DNA of 9,959 nt from Hyphomicrobiaceae bacterium (GTDB taxonomy: Bacteria > Pseudomonadota > Alphaproteobacteria > Rhizobiales > JAKIUO01), in NCBI GenBank assembly GCA_021647535.1, contig JAKIUO010000109.1, positions 1 through 9,959 of the forward strand, read 5' to 3'. The translations under genes were made by a program, and so were the position numbers. Below, piece after piece: positions 1 through 7,564 of the stretch (the first letter of the stretch is position 1; every line of letters begins with the position of its first letter). The notes beneath the pieces were generated by a model. That model saw nothing but the letters and a program-made list of their open reading frames with translations, had not been told where the DNA came from and did not search any database.

Positions 1-816
1 ACTTTGCGCATCCTGACGGGGTTGGAACAGCGCTATCCAGCTTTTGACGGCCTCAATCTTTGCTTTGAAACTCTTGAGGGGCTGATCAAACATAATGGGC
101 CTTTGCTTGAGCAAAACGGTGCCATGATCCGCAAAAACACAAGTGATGAAATGTTGCAAACAGTGCGTGGGTTTGAGCAGACCTATGGTTTTCGCCTGCA
201 TCACTATGCCAGTCTGGAAGGGCAAGTGGCGGCGATTTCTGATGATATTGCCTATAATAATCATGATATTGATGATGGCTTGCGGGCTGGTTTGATCCGT
301 ATCGATGATTTGCAGGATGTACCATTTGTCTGGGACGTTATCGGACAGATCAAAGATCAGCACAAAGATATTGTAGATGAGCGCTTGGTGTTTGAACTGA
401 ACCGGCGTTTGATTACCTTGATGATTGGCGATGTGCGCGAAGAAACGACACGCCGTCTTGCCGAACTCTCCCCGCAAAATAGCGATGATATACGAAAAGC
501 CGGGCGGACGATCGCCTGTTTTTCAGAACGTTTTTCTGCTCATTTTAAAGATCTGCAGGATTTTTTGCGTGAACGGGTCTATCAAAACGAGCATGTCAGA
601 GAGATCATGGCGGATGCTGAAGCTGTTACGGATGATATTGTCCGTTATTTCCTGAAGAAACCGCAAGCGCTGCCAAAAGAGTGGCTTTGTACGAGCGCGG
701 TAAGCAAGAAGGCGGAATGTGCTGTCTCAATCAAGGATTATGTGGCGGGTATGACGGATCGCTATATCCTCTCTTTGCATCGCTCATTGTTTGACGTCAC
801 GCCGAAATTGCGTTAG
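1..816 (+). CDS. dgt: dGTP triphosphohydrolase-like protein (HD superfamily), C-terminal part
   Basis: The reading frame is open from base 1 and ends at TAG 814-816. The gene starts upstream of the window, so the TTG at 4 is not a real start. Some 271 residues are visible. Recognisable family blocks are the segment reading LTGLEQRYPAFDGLNL followed by an ETLEGLIKHNGPL-type block near the left edge, and SLEGQVAAISDDIAYNNHD at about 211-264. In that second block the Asp pair (241-246) matches the late metal-binding Asp region of dGTPases. The HD motif itself lies off the left edge. Family members hydrolyse dGTP or other dNTPs to the nucleoside and triphosphate in the cytosol. Substrate choice cannot be read from this part, so 'dGTPase-like' is the safe name. 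The next gene, argS, follows after 67 bases in the same direction, a common neighbour pairing in alphaproteobacteria. Confidence 0.9.
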   Translation, partial: TLRILTGLEQRYPAFDGLNLCFETLEGLIKHNGPLLEQNGAMIRKNTSDEMLQTVRGFEQTYGFRLHHYASLEGQVAAISDDIAYNNHDIDDGLRAGLIRIDDLQDVPFVWDVIGQIKDQHKDIVDERLVFELNRRLITLMIGDVREETTRRLAELSPQNSDDIRKAGRTIACFSERFSAHFKDLQDFLRERVYQNEHVREIMADAEAVTDDIVRYFLKKPQALPKEWLCTSAVSKKAECAVSIKDYVAGMTDRYILSLHRSLFDVTPKLR

Positions 817-883
817 GTGCGAGTTGTTCAGATGTTCCTTGAAGACAATCTGATCTTTTCTTTTTCAACAGGCGCATTTTACC

Positions 884-2647
884 ATGAATCTCTATACCCA
901 TTTTCGCACGCGCTTGCTGGGCGTTCTTGAAACCTTGCTGGAGCAAGGCGTTTTGCCCAACGGGGATCTGTTTGATGCCGTTTCCGTTGAGCCGCCACGA
1001 GACCCCTCGCATGGCGATATGGCTATAAATGCGGCTATGGTGCTGGCGAAGCCTGCCAAAATGAAACCGCGTGACCTAGCGCAAAAAATCACTGAACTGT
1101 TGCTTGCGGAAGATGAAGTCGACAAGGCCGAAATTGCCGGACCCGGTTTTATCAATATCACCATCACGCCGTCCTCCTGGCATAAAGTTGTGGAGGCAGC
1201 GCTTGATGAAAAGAGGCCCTATGGCGTCAGCACGATGGGTCAGGGACAAAAGGTCAATGTGGAATTTGTCTCGGCCAATCCGACCGGTCCGATGCATGTC
1301 GGTCATTGCCGGGGGGCTGTGTTTGGTGATGCGCTGGCCAGCCTGTTGTCGTTTGCCGGTTATGATGTCACCCGGGAATATTATATCAATGATGCCGGGG
1401 CACAGGTGGATGTGCTGGCGCGCTCTGCTCATCTGCGTTATCTCGAAGCGCTTGGTGAGGAGATTGGCGACATTCCAGAAGGGCTTTATCCTGGCGACTA
1501 TCTGAAACCGGTTGGGCAAAAGCTGGCCGATCAATATGGCGATCAGTTCAAGGGGGCTGAGGAAAGCGAATGGCTGGAAACCATTCGTGATGTGGCAATC
1601 GAGGCGATGATGGAGATGATCCGGGAAGATCTGGCGGCGCTTAATATCCGTTTCGACAGTTTTTTCTCCGAAAGAAGTCTGAAGCAGGGAGACCCCAATC
1701 TGATTGCTCAGGCCATAGCTGAAATGCGCGAAAAGGGCCTGATTTACGAAGGCACGCTGCCGCCGCCCAAGGGCAAGCTGCCCGATGACTGGGACCCACG
1801 CGAGCAGACCTTGTTCAAAGCCACGAATTTTGGTGATGATGTCGACCGGGCACTGGCCAAGGCCGATGGCAGCCATACCTATTTCGCTGCCGATATTGCT
1901 TATCACGGCGACAAGTTCAAACGTGGTTTTAACCATATGATCGACGTCATGGGGGCGGATCACGCTGGTTATATCAAGCGAATGAAAGCAGCTGTAAAGG
2001 CTTTTTCTGAAGGAGAGGCAGAGCTTGATGTGAAAATCTGCCAGCTGGTGCGGTTGTTGCGGGGCGGCAAGCCGGTGAAGATGTCAAAACGGTCGGGCAC
2101 TTTTATCACCTTGCGTGAAGTGGTCGAAGAGGTTGGCCCGGATGTGGTGCGCTTCATCATGCTGCATCGTAAAAATGACGCGTCTCTGGATTTTGATTTC
2201 GACAAGGTTCAGGAGCAGTCAAAGGACAATCCGGTTTTTTATGTGCAATATGCCCATGCGCGTATCCATTCTGTGCTTTATCGCAAAATCCCTGACGCGT
2301 TCCCGCAAATGGAGTTGAACAAAATAAATTCGCAGGCTGAGGACCTTTCCTTGTTAACCGATGAAGGCGAATTGGCCTTGATCAAGCGGCTGGCACAATA
2401 TCCCCGTATCGTTGAACAGGCGGCCAAAACGCACGAGCCACACCGGATTGCCTTTTATCTCTATGATTTGGCTGCTGACCTTCATACCCAATGGAACAGA
2501 GGCATAGAAAAGCCAGATTTAAGATTTATCAACACAGATAACAGAAAACTAACCGGTGCGCGTGCCATGCTGATTAAGGCAATAGGAACAACACTTGCAT
2601 CGGGGCTAGGAATACTTGGAGTGGAGCCCCTCAACGAAATGAGATAG
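884..2647 (+). CDS. argS: Arginine-tRNA ligase
   Basis: This class I aminoacyl-tRNA synthetase of 587 residues is full length for the family. It attaches arginine to tRNA-Arg in the cytosol using ATP. The N-terminal tRNA-binding (Add-1) domain covers roughly residues 1-95. The HIGH-type signature HVGH is at 138-141, inside SANPTGPMHVGH. The KMSK signature is at 399-402, followed by RSGTFITL. A C-terminal DALR anticodon-binding domain begins near residue 465 (YAHARIHSV) and ends with the usual LGILGVEPL-type tail. The ATG at 884 gives a normal N-terminus. It has only a weak Shine-Dalgarno match (CAGG at about 869-872). The gene is probably co-transcribed with the SPOR gene 44 bases downstream. 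No frameshift or missing motif is seen. The last third is somewhat richer in A than the rest, but the protein still aligns in memory with the family. Confidence 0.98.
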   Translation: MNLYTHFRTRLLGVLETLLEQGVLPNGDLFDAVSVEPPRDPSHGDMAINAAMVLAKPAKMKPRDLAQKITELLLAEDEVDKAEIAGPGFINITITPSSWHKVVEAALDEKRPYGVSTMGQGQKVNVEFVSANPTGPMHVGHCRGAVFGDALASLLSFAGYDVTREYYINDAGAQVDVLARSAHLRYLEALGEEIGDIPEGLYPGDYLKPVGQKLADQYGDQFKGAEESEWLETIRDVAIEAMMEMIREDLAALNIRFDSFFSERSLKQGDPNLIAQAIAEMREKGLIYEGTLPPPKGKLPDDWDPREQTLFKATNFGDDVDRALAKADGSHTYFAADIAYHGDKFKRGFNHMIDVMGADHAGYIKRMKAAVKAFSEGEAELDVKICQLVRLLRGGKPVKMSKRSGTFITLREVVEEVGPDVVRFIMLHRKNDASLDFDFDKVQEQSKDNPVFYVQYAHARIHSVLYRKIPDAFPQMELNKINSQAEDLSLLTDEGELALIKRLAQYPRIVEQAAKTHEPHRIAFYLYDLAADLHTQWNRGIEKPDLRFINTDNRKLTGARAMLIKAIGTTLASGLGILGVEPLNEMR

Positions 2648-2691
2648 GTGGACTTCAATAGGCAACAATAGCCCTGCTAAGGAAGCTGGTA

Positions 2692-4533
2692 ATGACAAAG
2701 TCTGAATACCCCCCACATAGTGGCGCACCAGTTGCGCAACCTCAGCACCCGGCTGATGCCCTGCAACCACCGTTGCCGCCACAACCGCTGCCTGCTAGCG
2801 AATATGCCCCGCCAGTTGCCCCGCTTCCGCCACAGCCAGTTGCGCCCCCTCAGATGGCTCCGGTATCTTATGAAGTGTCTAGCATTCCAGGCCAGCCCGT
2901 TTATGCTGAACAGGTGCCCGTTCCGGCGCAGCCAGCAGCTCATATGCCAGCTGATCTTCCTGTTGATGATTATCATTATCCGCAAGAGCCACAGATGGCG
3001 CAATCCATCCTGCCTGAGGTGCCAGCAGTGGCTGTGCCACCGAGCATGAATGCGGCGGGCGATCAAAGAATGCCGACGCACCAGGCGCAGCAGCCAGCGG
3101 CCCCTGCAGGAAACTATGCAGAACCAGCCGCGCTTGGCGGGACAGGCGAACAGATTTCACAAAGACTGGCCCAGTTGCAAAACCAGTATGATGATGAAAT
3201 GTCGGGTAATGTGCAACCCGCTGCTGAGATAAACCCGCAATATGCCCCGCAGATCAGCGAACCGGCACCCCAGTTTCAGGCTCCTGTTGAAGCAAGGGGC
3301 ACCGTTGCGCCTGTAGAGATAGCTCAGCATCAGTTTACTGAGCCGGTGGCTCCTCCACCAACAGGCCACTATGCGCCAGAGCCGCCAGTAAGTCATGAAC
3401 ATGTAAGCCAGGAATATGAGCCAGCGCCGGTTATTGGTGCGTCGATGGTGCCAGAGGCTGGCCATCCTCAATATTCATATGAAGATCAAATGGCAGTACC
3501 AGCGCCAGCGCCAGCTCAAGAGCCTGCCTCTGAAATTGCTCAAGAGCTGCCAGCAAGCACTGGCGGTTTCAAGAAAATTGCCCTTGGAGGTGCCTTTGTG
3601 GCTGCGCTAGCTGTGGGAGGAGGCGCTGCCTATACAGGAAAACTTGGTGACATGTTTGGGGGTGAAACCGCCTCGGGGCAGGCTCCAACCGTAAAAGCGG
3701 CCTCCTCTCCGATGAAAAGAATCAAACAGAATCTGGGAGACGCTGGAGCGAGCATCAATAAAGCGGTGCATAACCGGTTGAACGGTGGCGATTCAAGGAG
3801 TGCATCCGCTGGTGGAGTTGCCAAGAATATTGTACGAAAAACCAATTCAGCTCTTGGTACAATCAGCGGTGCCCGTACCGGTATGATGCCTAATAATGGG
3901 AGTAAATCACGTTCCATTTCTATAGGCAGCAATGCGCCAAGACGGGTAAAAACACTTATTGTGCGACCTGATGGAACGATTATGGCCGCTGCCGGGAGCC
4001 GACCCGTAAATGTAAACGCCAATAACCGACCTTCATCGGGCATTATCGCCGAGACTTTATCTGGCATTCCAGGTGGATCTGGAAGTCAGGTCAGACGAAT
4101 GAAACCAATCAGACGGCCAGACAGTATGCGGGCTATAGGCCAAAATGCACTGAAGTCGTCTCCAAGGGTCAAAGTGGTTTCCCTGCAGCCACAAGCCAGG
4201 CGGAGAACCAAGGTCGCAGCACCCGTGACACCTGTCATCAAGAGGGTCTCGCGATCAACTGCTATTTCTGGGGATATTGGCACACCATTTGTTGTTCAGG
4301 TCACAGCTCGTAGCAGCCAGACCAGCGCTCTGGCGGCCTTTGCGGACATGCAACAAAAATACCCCTCACTACTTGGTGAATTTGCCCCGGATATTCAACG
4401 GGCCGATCTTGGCTCTAAAGGTATCTGGTATAGGTTGCGCGTTGGGCCAGTGAATGGAAAAACAGCTGCTGTTGACCTTTGTGCAAATCTGAAACAGGCC
4501 GGGCATCCAGGATGTTTTGTCCGTCGCCAATAG
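2692..4533 (+). CDS. SPOR domain membrane protein, probably septal peptidoglycan-binding
   Basis: This is a 613-residue, probably bitopic inner-membrane protein. Residues 1-290 are low-complexity, rich in Pro, Gln, Ala and Glu, with one short likely helix at about 153-169 (EQISQRLAQLQNQYDD). A single hydrophobic segment at about 296-314 is preceded by two Lys, so the N-terminus should face the cytoplasm. Residues 315-529 form a basic, Ser/Gly-rich, probably disordered periplasmic linker, which includes a VRPDGTI segment at 424-430. The SPOR domain occupies about 530-613 (TPFVVQVTARSS to GCFVRRQ). SPOR domains bind glycan strands lacking stem peptides at division sites, so a role in cell division or septal wall remodelling is inferred. 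The only two cysteines, C597 and C608, lie in this domain. ATG 2692 has a good ribosome binding site, AAGGA at 2679-2683. The gene sits between argS and nagZ. The exact family name is unknown to me, and sequence divergence outside the SPOR domain is expected. Confidence 0.88.
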   Translation: MTKSEYPPHSGAPVAQPQHPADALQPPLPPQPLPASEYAPPVAPLPPQPVAPPQMAPVSYEVSSIPGQPVYAEQVPVPAQPAAHMPADLPVDDYHYPQEPQMAQSILPEVPAVAVPPSMNAAGDQRMPTHQAQQPAAPAGNYAEPAALGGTGEQISQRLAQLQNQYDDEMSGNVQPAAEINPQYAPQISEPAPQFQAPVEARGTVAPVEIAQHQFTEPVAPPPTGHYAPEPPVSHEHVSQEYEPAPVIGASMVPEAGHPQYSYEDQMAVPAPAPAQEPASEIAQELPASTGGFKKIALGGAFVAALAVGGGAAYTGKLGDMFGGETASGQAPTVKAASSPMKRIKQNLGDAGASINKAVHNRLNGGDSRSASAGGVAKNIVRKTNSALGTISGARTGMMPNNGSKSRSISIGSNAPRRVKTLIVRPDGTIMAAAGSRPVNVNANNRPSSGIIAETLSGIPGGSGSQVRRMKPIRRPDSMRAIGQNALKSSPRVKVVSLQPQARRRTKVAAPVTPVIKRVSRSTAISGDIGTPFVVQVTARSSQTSALAAFADMQQKYPSLLGEFAPDIQRADLGSKGIWYRLRVGPVNGKTAAVDLCANLKQAGHPGCFVRRQ

Positions 4534-4553
4534 GGCATTGTCTTGGTGTCAGC

Positions 4554-4588
4554 ATCAGACAGGCCCATAGTTAGGGCAGCTGTCTGGT
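4554..4588 (+). promoter_or_regulatory. Bulged hairpin in the gap between the SPOR gene and nagZ
   Basis: CAGACAG (4556-4562) pairs with CTGTCTG (4580-4586), extended outward by a T-G and an A-T pair. Inside, GCCC (4563-4566) pairs with GGGC (4574-4577) around a 7-base loop, with a 2-base bulge (4578-4579). No T-run follows directly; five Ts come only at 4610-4614. It is therefore not a standard intrinsic terminator. It may stabilise the 3' end of the SPOR message or act as a partial barrier before nagZ. The pairing is seen directly; the role is inference. Confidence 0.4.
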
Positions 4589-4635
4589 TCTGGTACGTGA
4601 CAGGTACGCTTTTTCTGCAGAGGACTTTCTTGCCA

Positions 4636-4689
4636 ATGGCATTGACCACGCAACCCTATTCAGGCTATCAGCCCAGATATGACTTTTAA
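4636..4689 (+). other. Candidate 17-codon leader ORF overlapping the nagZ start
   Basis: ATG 4636 opens a frame encoding MALTTQPYSGYQPRYDF and stops at TAA 4687-4689, which is 11 bases into nagZ in a different frame. A possible Shine-Dalgarno site AGAGGA (4619-4624) lies 11 bases upstream, a little far. nagZ itself has no clear Shine-Dalgarno site before its ATG, so translation of this short frame could deliver ribosomes to the nagZ start. No known family is recognised. A frame this short can arise by chance, so this is a weak candidate. Confidence 0.2.
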
Positions 4690-5686
4690 AGCTTTCATAA
4701 CCGGGGTTGCCGGTCCGCTATTGGCTGCGCAAGAAAAAGCCTTCGTAAAGGACCAGCAACCTTGCGGTCTTATTCTTTTTGATCGCAATATCGAGGACCG
4801 GGACCAGCTTCGACGCCTGATCGATGATTATATCGAGGCCGTTGGTTCAAGCCATCAAATGGTGCTGATTGACCAGGAAGGTGGACGCATCCAGCGTATG
4901 CGCGCGCCTCACTGGAAAAAATGGCCCGCCGGGGCCAGATATGGCGAACTCTACGAGCAAGATCCGGCAGCGGCCAGACTGGCGGCGGTGCTGGTTTACC
5001 AGATGATGGCGGCGGAACTTGTTGATGTCGGCGTTAATGTCAATTGCGTACCGCTTCTTGATATACCTGTTGCAGGTGCCCATGATATTATCGGCGACCG
5101 GGCTTTATCCACTGACATTAAAGCCATTATTGATCTGGGACGTTCGGTAGCCAAGGGGAATTTACTGGGCGGTGTCTTGCCGGTGATCAAGCATATTCCA
5201 GGGCATGGGCGGGCCACAGATGACAGCCATGTCAATTTGCCGACCATTAATGCGGCGCGCAAAGATCTGGAAGAAACGGACTTTACCACCTTCAAAGCTC
5301 TCAATAATTTGCCTTTGGCCATGACCGGGCATCTGTTGATGACTGATCTCGACCCTGTTCATAATGTCAGCGTATCCAAGACCATCATCAGCGAAGTCAT
5401 CAGGGACTATATTGGCTTTGATGGATTGTTGATGAGCGATGATCTTAGTATGGAAGCGCTGGAAGGCACCATTGGTGAGCGTGGCCGTGATGTGGTTGCC
5501 GCTGGTTGTGATGTGGCGCTTTATTGCAAGGGCGTGTTCGAACAGATGGTTGATGTGGCCCAATCCGTGCCTGCGCTGGAAGGCAGGGCCAGGCAGCGTT
5601 TTGATCACGCCATGGGATTGCTCTCCCCCCCTGCGCCTTTTGATGAGCAACAGGCCCAGTCGCTGTTGGCCAGACTTTCGTCATGA
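4679..5686 (+). CDS. nagZ: Beta-N-acetylhexosaminidase, muropeptide recycling (GH3)
   Basis: This cytosolic glycoside hydrolase family 3 enzyme of 335 residues is the usual length for single-domain proteobacterial NagZ. It removes N-acetylglucosamine from imported GlcNAc-anhydroMur peptides during cell wall recycling. Visible motifs are IDQEGGRIQR (64-73), the KHIPGHG block (171-177) continuing to DSH (182-184), and MSDDLSM (252-258). By homology D182 and H184 form the acid/base dyad and D254 is the likely nucleophile. The start MTFKAFITGVAGP matches the family N-terminus. An in-frame TGA at 4643 and no upstream ATG, GTG or TTG support ATG 4679. No good Shine-Dalgarno site precedes it. Its stop overlaps the scpA start by four bases (ATGA, 5683-5686), which implies translational coupling. 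Release of anhydromuropeptides by NagZ can feed AmpR-type signalling elsewhere, but nothing here shows that. Confidence 0.96.
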   Translation: MTFKAFITGVAGPLLAAQEKAFVKDQQPCGLILFDRNIEDRDQLRRLIDDYIEAVGSSHQMVLIDQEGGRIQRMRAPHWKKWPAGARYGELYEQDPAAARLAAVLVYQMMAAELVDVGVNVNCVPLLDIPVAGAHDIIGDRALSTDIKAIIDLGRSVAKGNLLGGVLPVIKHIPGHGRATDDSHVNLPTINAARKDLEETDFTTFKALNNLPLAMTGHLLMTDLDPVHNVSVSKTIISEVIRDYIGFDGLLMSDDLSMEALEGTIGERGRDVVAAGCDVALYCKGVFEQMVDVAQSVPALEGRARQRFDHAMGLLSPPAPFDEQQAQSLLARLSS

Positions 5687-6492
5687 CGCAGGGTGAAAAC
5701 GGCGATGAAGACTGGGAAGAGCCGGGGACTGAGCGAACCGACCCGGACGACAAAGGCTTTATAGTCGATGTGGACGGCTTTGAAGGGCCGCTCGATTTGA
5801 TGTTGGCGCTGGTGCGTACCCACAAGCTCGATTTAACCCATATTTCTATTCTTTATCTGGCCGAACAATATCTGTCTTTCATCAAAGAAGCCCGGTCTCT
5901 GCGTCTTGATATTGCTGCCGACTATCTTGTTATGGCCGCCTGGCTGACCTATCTGAAATCTCGCTTGCTACTTCCAGATGAACCTTCAGATGACGAAGAG
6001 CCGACTGGGGCAGACCTTGCGGCCAGACTGGCTTTTCGCCTGAAGCGGCTTGAAGCCATGCGGGGCGCAGCTGAGATCCTGATGGAAGGACGCCAGCTTC
6101 ATGTGGATTTTTTTCCGCGCGGTCAACCCGAGGGCATAACCGTATTGCGAGAGAGTGTTTACACGGCGAATATTTATGATTTGCTATCGGCCTATGCCTC
6201 TGGTCGTTTGCGCAAGGTCGTATCTGTTATCAGGCCGGGGCGCGAGCGCCGCAAAGTGTGGTCGCTGAAGCGCGCGCGGGCTCAATTGGAAAAAATAATT
6301 GGTTTTGACTGCCAATGGGCACCGATTGATGCCTTGCTGGCGGGCTTTCTGGATGACCCGGAAGAGCGCAAAACTGTTTTGGCTGCAGCCTTTGGGGCCT
6401 CACTGGAAATGGCCCGTGAAGGGGTTGTCGAATTGCGCCAGGACAGCGCTTTTAATCCTTTGTATGTACGCCGCAAAGAGGGCGAGAAATGA
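5683..6492 (+). CDS. scpA: Segregation and condensation protein A
   Basis: This 269-residue kleisin bridges the head domains of SMC and binds ScpB dimers in the bacterial condensin, acting on the nucleoid. The family hallmark FEGPLDL is at 33-39, followed by the helical N-terminal SMC-neck-binding region (HISILYLAEQYLSFI, then DYLVMAAWLTYLKSRLLLP). A middle charged stretch links to a C-terminal winged-helix region near the end (FNPLYVRR). A short acidic extension of about 28 residues precedes the core. The start at ATG 5683 overlaps the nagZ stop, and the stop at 6492 overlaps scpB by four bases, so the two subunits are probably made in a coupled way. Its length is normal and no defect is seen. 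Confidence 0.96.
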   Translation: MTQGENGDEDWEEPGTERTDPDDKGFIVDVDGFEGPLDLMLALVRTHKLDLTHISILYLAEQYLSFIKEARSLRLDIAADYLVMAAWLTYLKSRLLLPDEPSDDEEPTGADLAARLAFRLKRLEAMRGAAEILMEGRQLHVDFFPRGQPEGITVLRESVYTANIYDLLSAYASGRLRKVVSVIRPGRERRKVWSLKRARAQLEKIIGFDCQWAPIDALLAGFLDDPEERKTVLAAAFGASLEMAREGVVELRQDSAFNPLYVRRKEGEK

Positions 6493-7154
6493 CAGAGAAC
6501 CCGACCATAAGCACACGGCAGCGTCAGCTTGAAGCCTTGCTGTTCGCCGCCACCGAGCCGCTGGATCTGCGTACATTGCGGGCCTGTCTTGAGCTTGAGC
6601 CCGAGTTTGATGAGGGGATCGTCGTCGATCTTGAGGTGTTGCAGGTCCATTTTGAAGGTCATGGCGTTCATCTTGTCAAAACCGCTGGGAAATGGGCGTT
6701 TCGCACGGCCATTGACCTGTCTGGCCTGCTGGAGCGTCACAAAGTGGTGCCACGCAAGCTGTCGCGAGCCGCATTGGAGACACTGGCAATCATTGCTTAT
6801 CATCAGCCCACAACGAGAGCTGAGATAGAAGAAATTCGCGGCGTTGCCACCTCAAAGGGCACGCTTGATGTGTTGATGGAAACGGGCTGGGTGCGGCCAA
6901 GAGGGCGGCGCATGGTGCCAGGACGCCCCATAACCTATGGCACCAGCAGTCAATTTCTGGAGCATTTTGGCTTTGACACCATCAAGGAGCTGCCCGGACT
7001 TACTGAATTAAAGGGGGCTGGACTGCTCGATATCAACCTGCCGCCCGAGTTTCAGGTGCCTTTACCAGATGATGGCGCAGAGCTCGCGCAGGACGAGCTA
7101 CCGCTTGAGGAAGGTTTTTACAGTGAAAATACCAGCGAAAACAGCGGAAAATAG
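6489..7154 (+). CDS. scpB: Segregation and condensation protein B
   Basis: This 221-residue protein has two winged-helix domains. It dimerises and binds ScpA in the SMC-ScpAB condensin complex. The N-terminal wing region contains QLEALLFAATEPL. The second winged helix carries ALETLAIIAYHQPTTRAEIE from residue 95 and ends with PGRPITYGTS from residue 144, followed by FLEHFGF and LPGL, all typical of the family. The acidic tail after about residue 190 is variable in the family and likely disordered. ATG 6489 lies in an ATGA overlap with scpA. It is the last gene of the nagZ-scpA-scpB block; 124 non-coding bases separate it from tatA. Confidence 0.96.
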   Translation: MTENPTISTRQRQLEALLFAATEPLDLRTLRACLELEPEFDEGIVVDLEVLQVHFEGHGVHLVKTAGKWAFRTAIDLSGLLERHKVVPRKLSRAALETLAIIAYHQPTTRAEIEEIRGVATSKGTLDVLMETGWVRPRGRRMVPGRPITYGTSSQFLEHFGFDTIKELPGLTELKGAGLLDINLPPEFQVPLPDDGAELAQDELPLEEGFYSENTSENSGK

Positions 7155-7235
7155 AAGCGTTTAGGCTTTTTTACAGCCAAGCTTGCCCCGCGCCATGGTA
7201 TTTGCAATATTAGCTGCTAGAAATATGTTTTTTAA

Positions 7236-7257
7236 GGTCTTTGGAACTCCAAAGGCC
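7236..7257 (+). promoter_or_regulatory. Hairpin in the tatA leader
   Basis: GGTCTTTGG (7236-7244) and CCAAAGGCC (7249-7257) form a nine-pair stem with one G-T wobble and a four-base AACT loop. It ends eight bases before the tatA Shine-Dalgarno site. No T-run follows on the plus strand, and none follows on the minus strand, so it is not an intrinsic terminator in either direction. It could protect the tat message or affect ribosome access. The fold is read directly from the bases; the role is inferred. Confidence 0.45.
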
Positions 7258-7270
7258 CTTACGTAAGGAG
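7257..7270 (+). promoter_or_regulatory. tatA ribosome binding site within a perfect palindrome
   Basis: AAGGAG (7265-7270), a strong Shine-Dalgarno sequence, lies eight bases before ATG 7279. Its first four bases are the right arm of the 12-base perfect palindrome CCTTACGTAAGG (7257-7268). In RNA, CCTT (7257-7260) could pair with AAGG (7265-7268) across an ACGT loop and mask the site. The palindrome shares base 7257 with the hairpin just upstream, so the two folds compete slightly at that base. Confidence 0.6.
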
Positions 7271-7278
7271 ATCAGGGC

Positions 7279-7509
7279 ATGGCAGTCGGATGGCCACAAA
7301 TATTACTCGTCGTACTTCTCTTGGTATTGCTGTTTGGACGCGGCAAAATATCAGATTTGATGGGTGATGTTGCCAAAGGCATTAAGAGCTTCAAAAAGGG
7401 GATGGCAGATGATGTGGAAGAAGAAGCATCAGACAAATCTGTTCACACCATAGAACATGAAGCCAAAGCCGCAACCAAAAGCAGTAAAGAAGAAAGCAAG
7501 GCCGGTTAA
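7279..7509 (+). CDS. tatA: Twin-arginine translocase subunit TatA
   Basis: This 76-residue membrane protein polymerises to form the translocation pore or membrane-weakening patch for folded proteins carrying twin-arginine signals. The N-terminal transmembrane helix spans about residues 6-18 with a polar Gln at 7. The F19-G20 hinge then precedes the amphipathic helix GKISDLMGDVAKGIKSFKKGM (22-42). The rest is a charged, soluble tail. Length and the LLFGRGK signature favour TatA over TatB. The start at ATG 7279 is supported by AAGGAG at 7265-7270. It is the first gene of a tatABC set; the preceding gap is the most likely place for a tat promoter, although I cannot point to a convincing -35/-10 pair. 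Confidence 0.96.
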   Translation: MAVGWPQILLVVLLLVLLFGRGKISDLMGDVAKGIKSFKKGMADDVEEEASDKSVHTIEHEAKAATKSSKEESKAG

Positions 7510-7564
7510 TCTGGTGCTTGTGCGTCTTTTTAGGCGTGCTTTCTTATGATCCACAGGGATTTTC

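Noticed and set aside
1076..1963. Open reading frame of 295 codons on the minus strand
   Set aside because: It lies wholly inside argS, whose protein matches its family across this stretch including the HIGH motif. The antisense product has no recognisable domain and is a codon-bias shadow.
3484..3535. Short CCAGCG tandem repeats inside the SPOR gene
   Set aside because: They encode the Pro-Ala-rich part of the disordered region and need no other explanation such as a mobile or regulatory repeat.
4592..4614. Repeated GGTACG followed by five Ts, as an intrinsic terminator before nagZ
   Set aside because: The only possible stem is GTAC with GTAC, four pairs, too weak to be convincing.
7164..7178. 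GGCT/AGCC stem with a T-rich loop after scpB, as a terminator
   Set aside because: Only four pairs, and the Ts are in the loop rather than after the stem.
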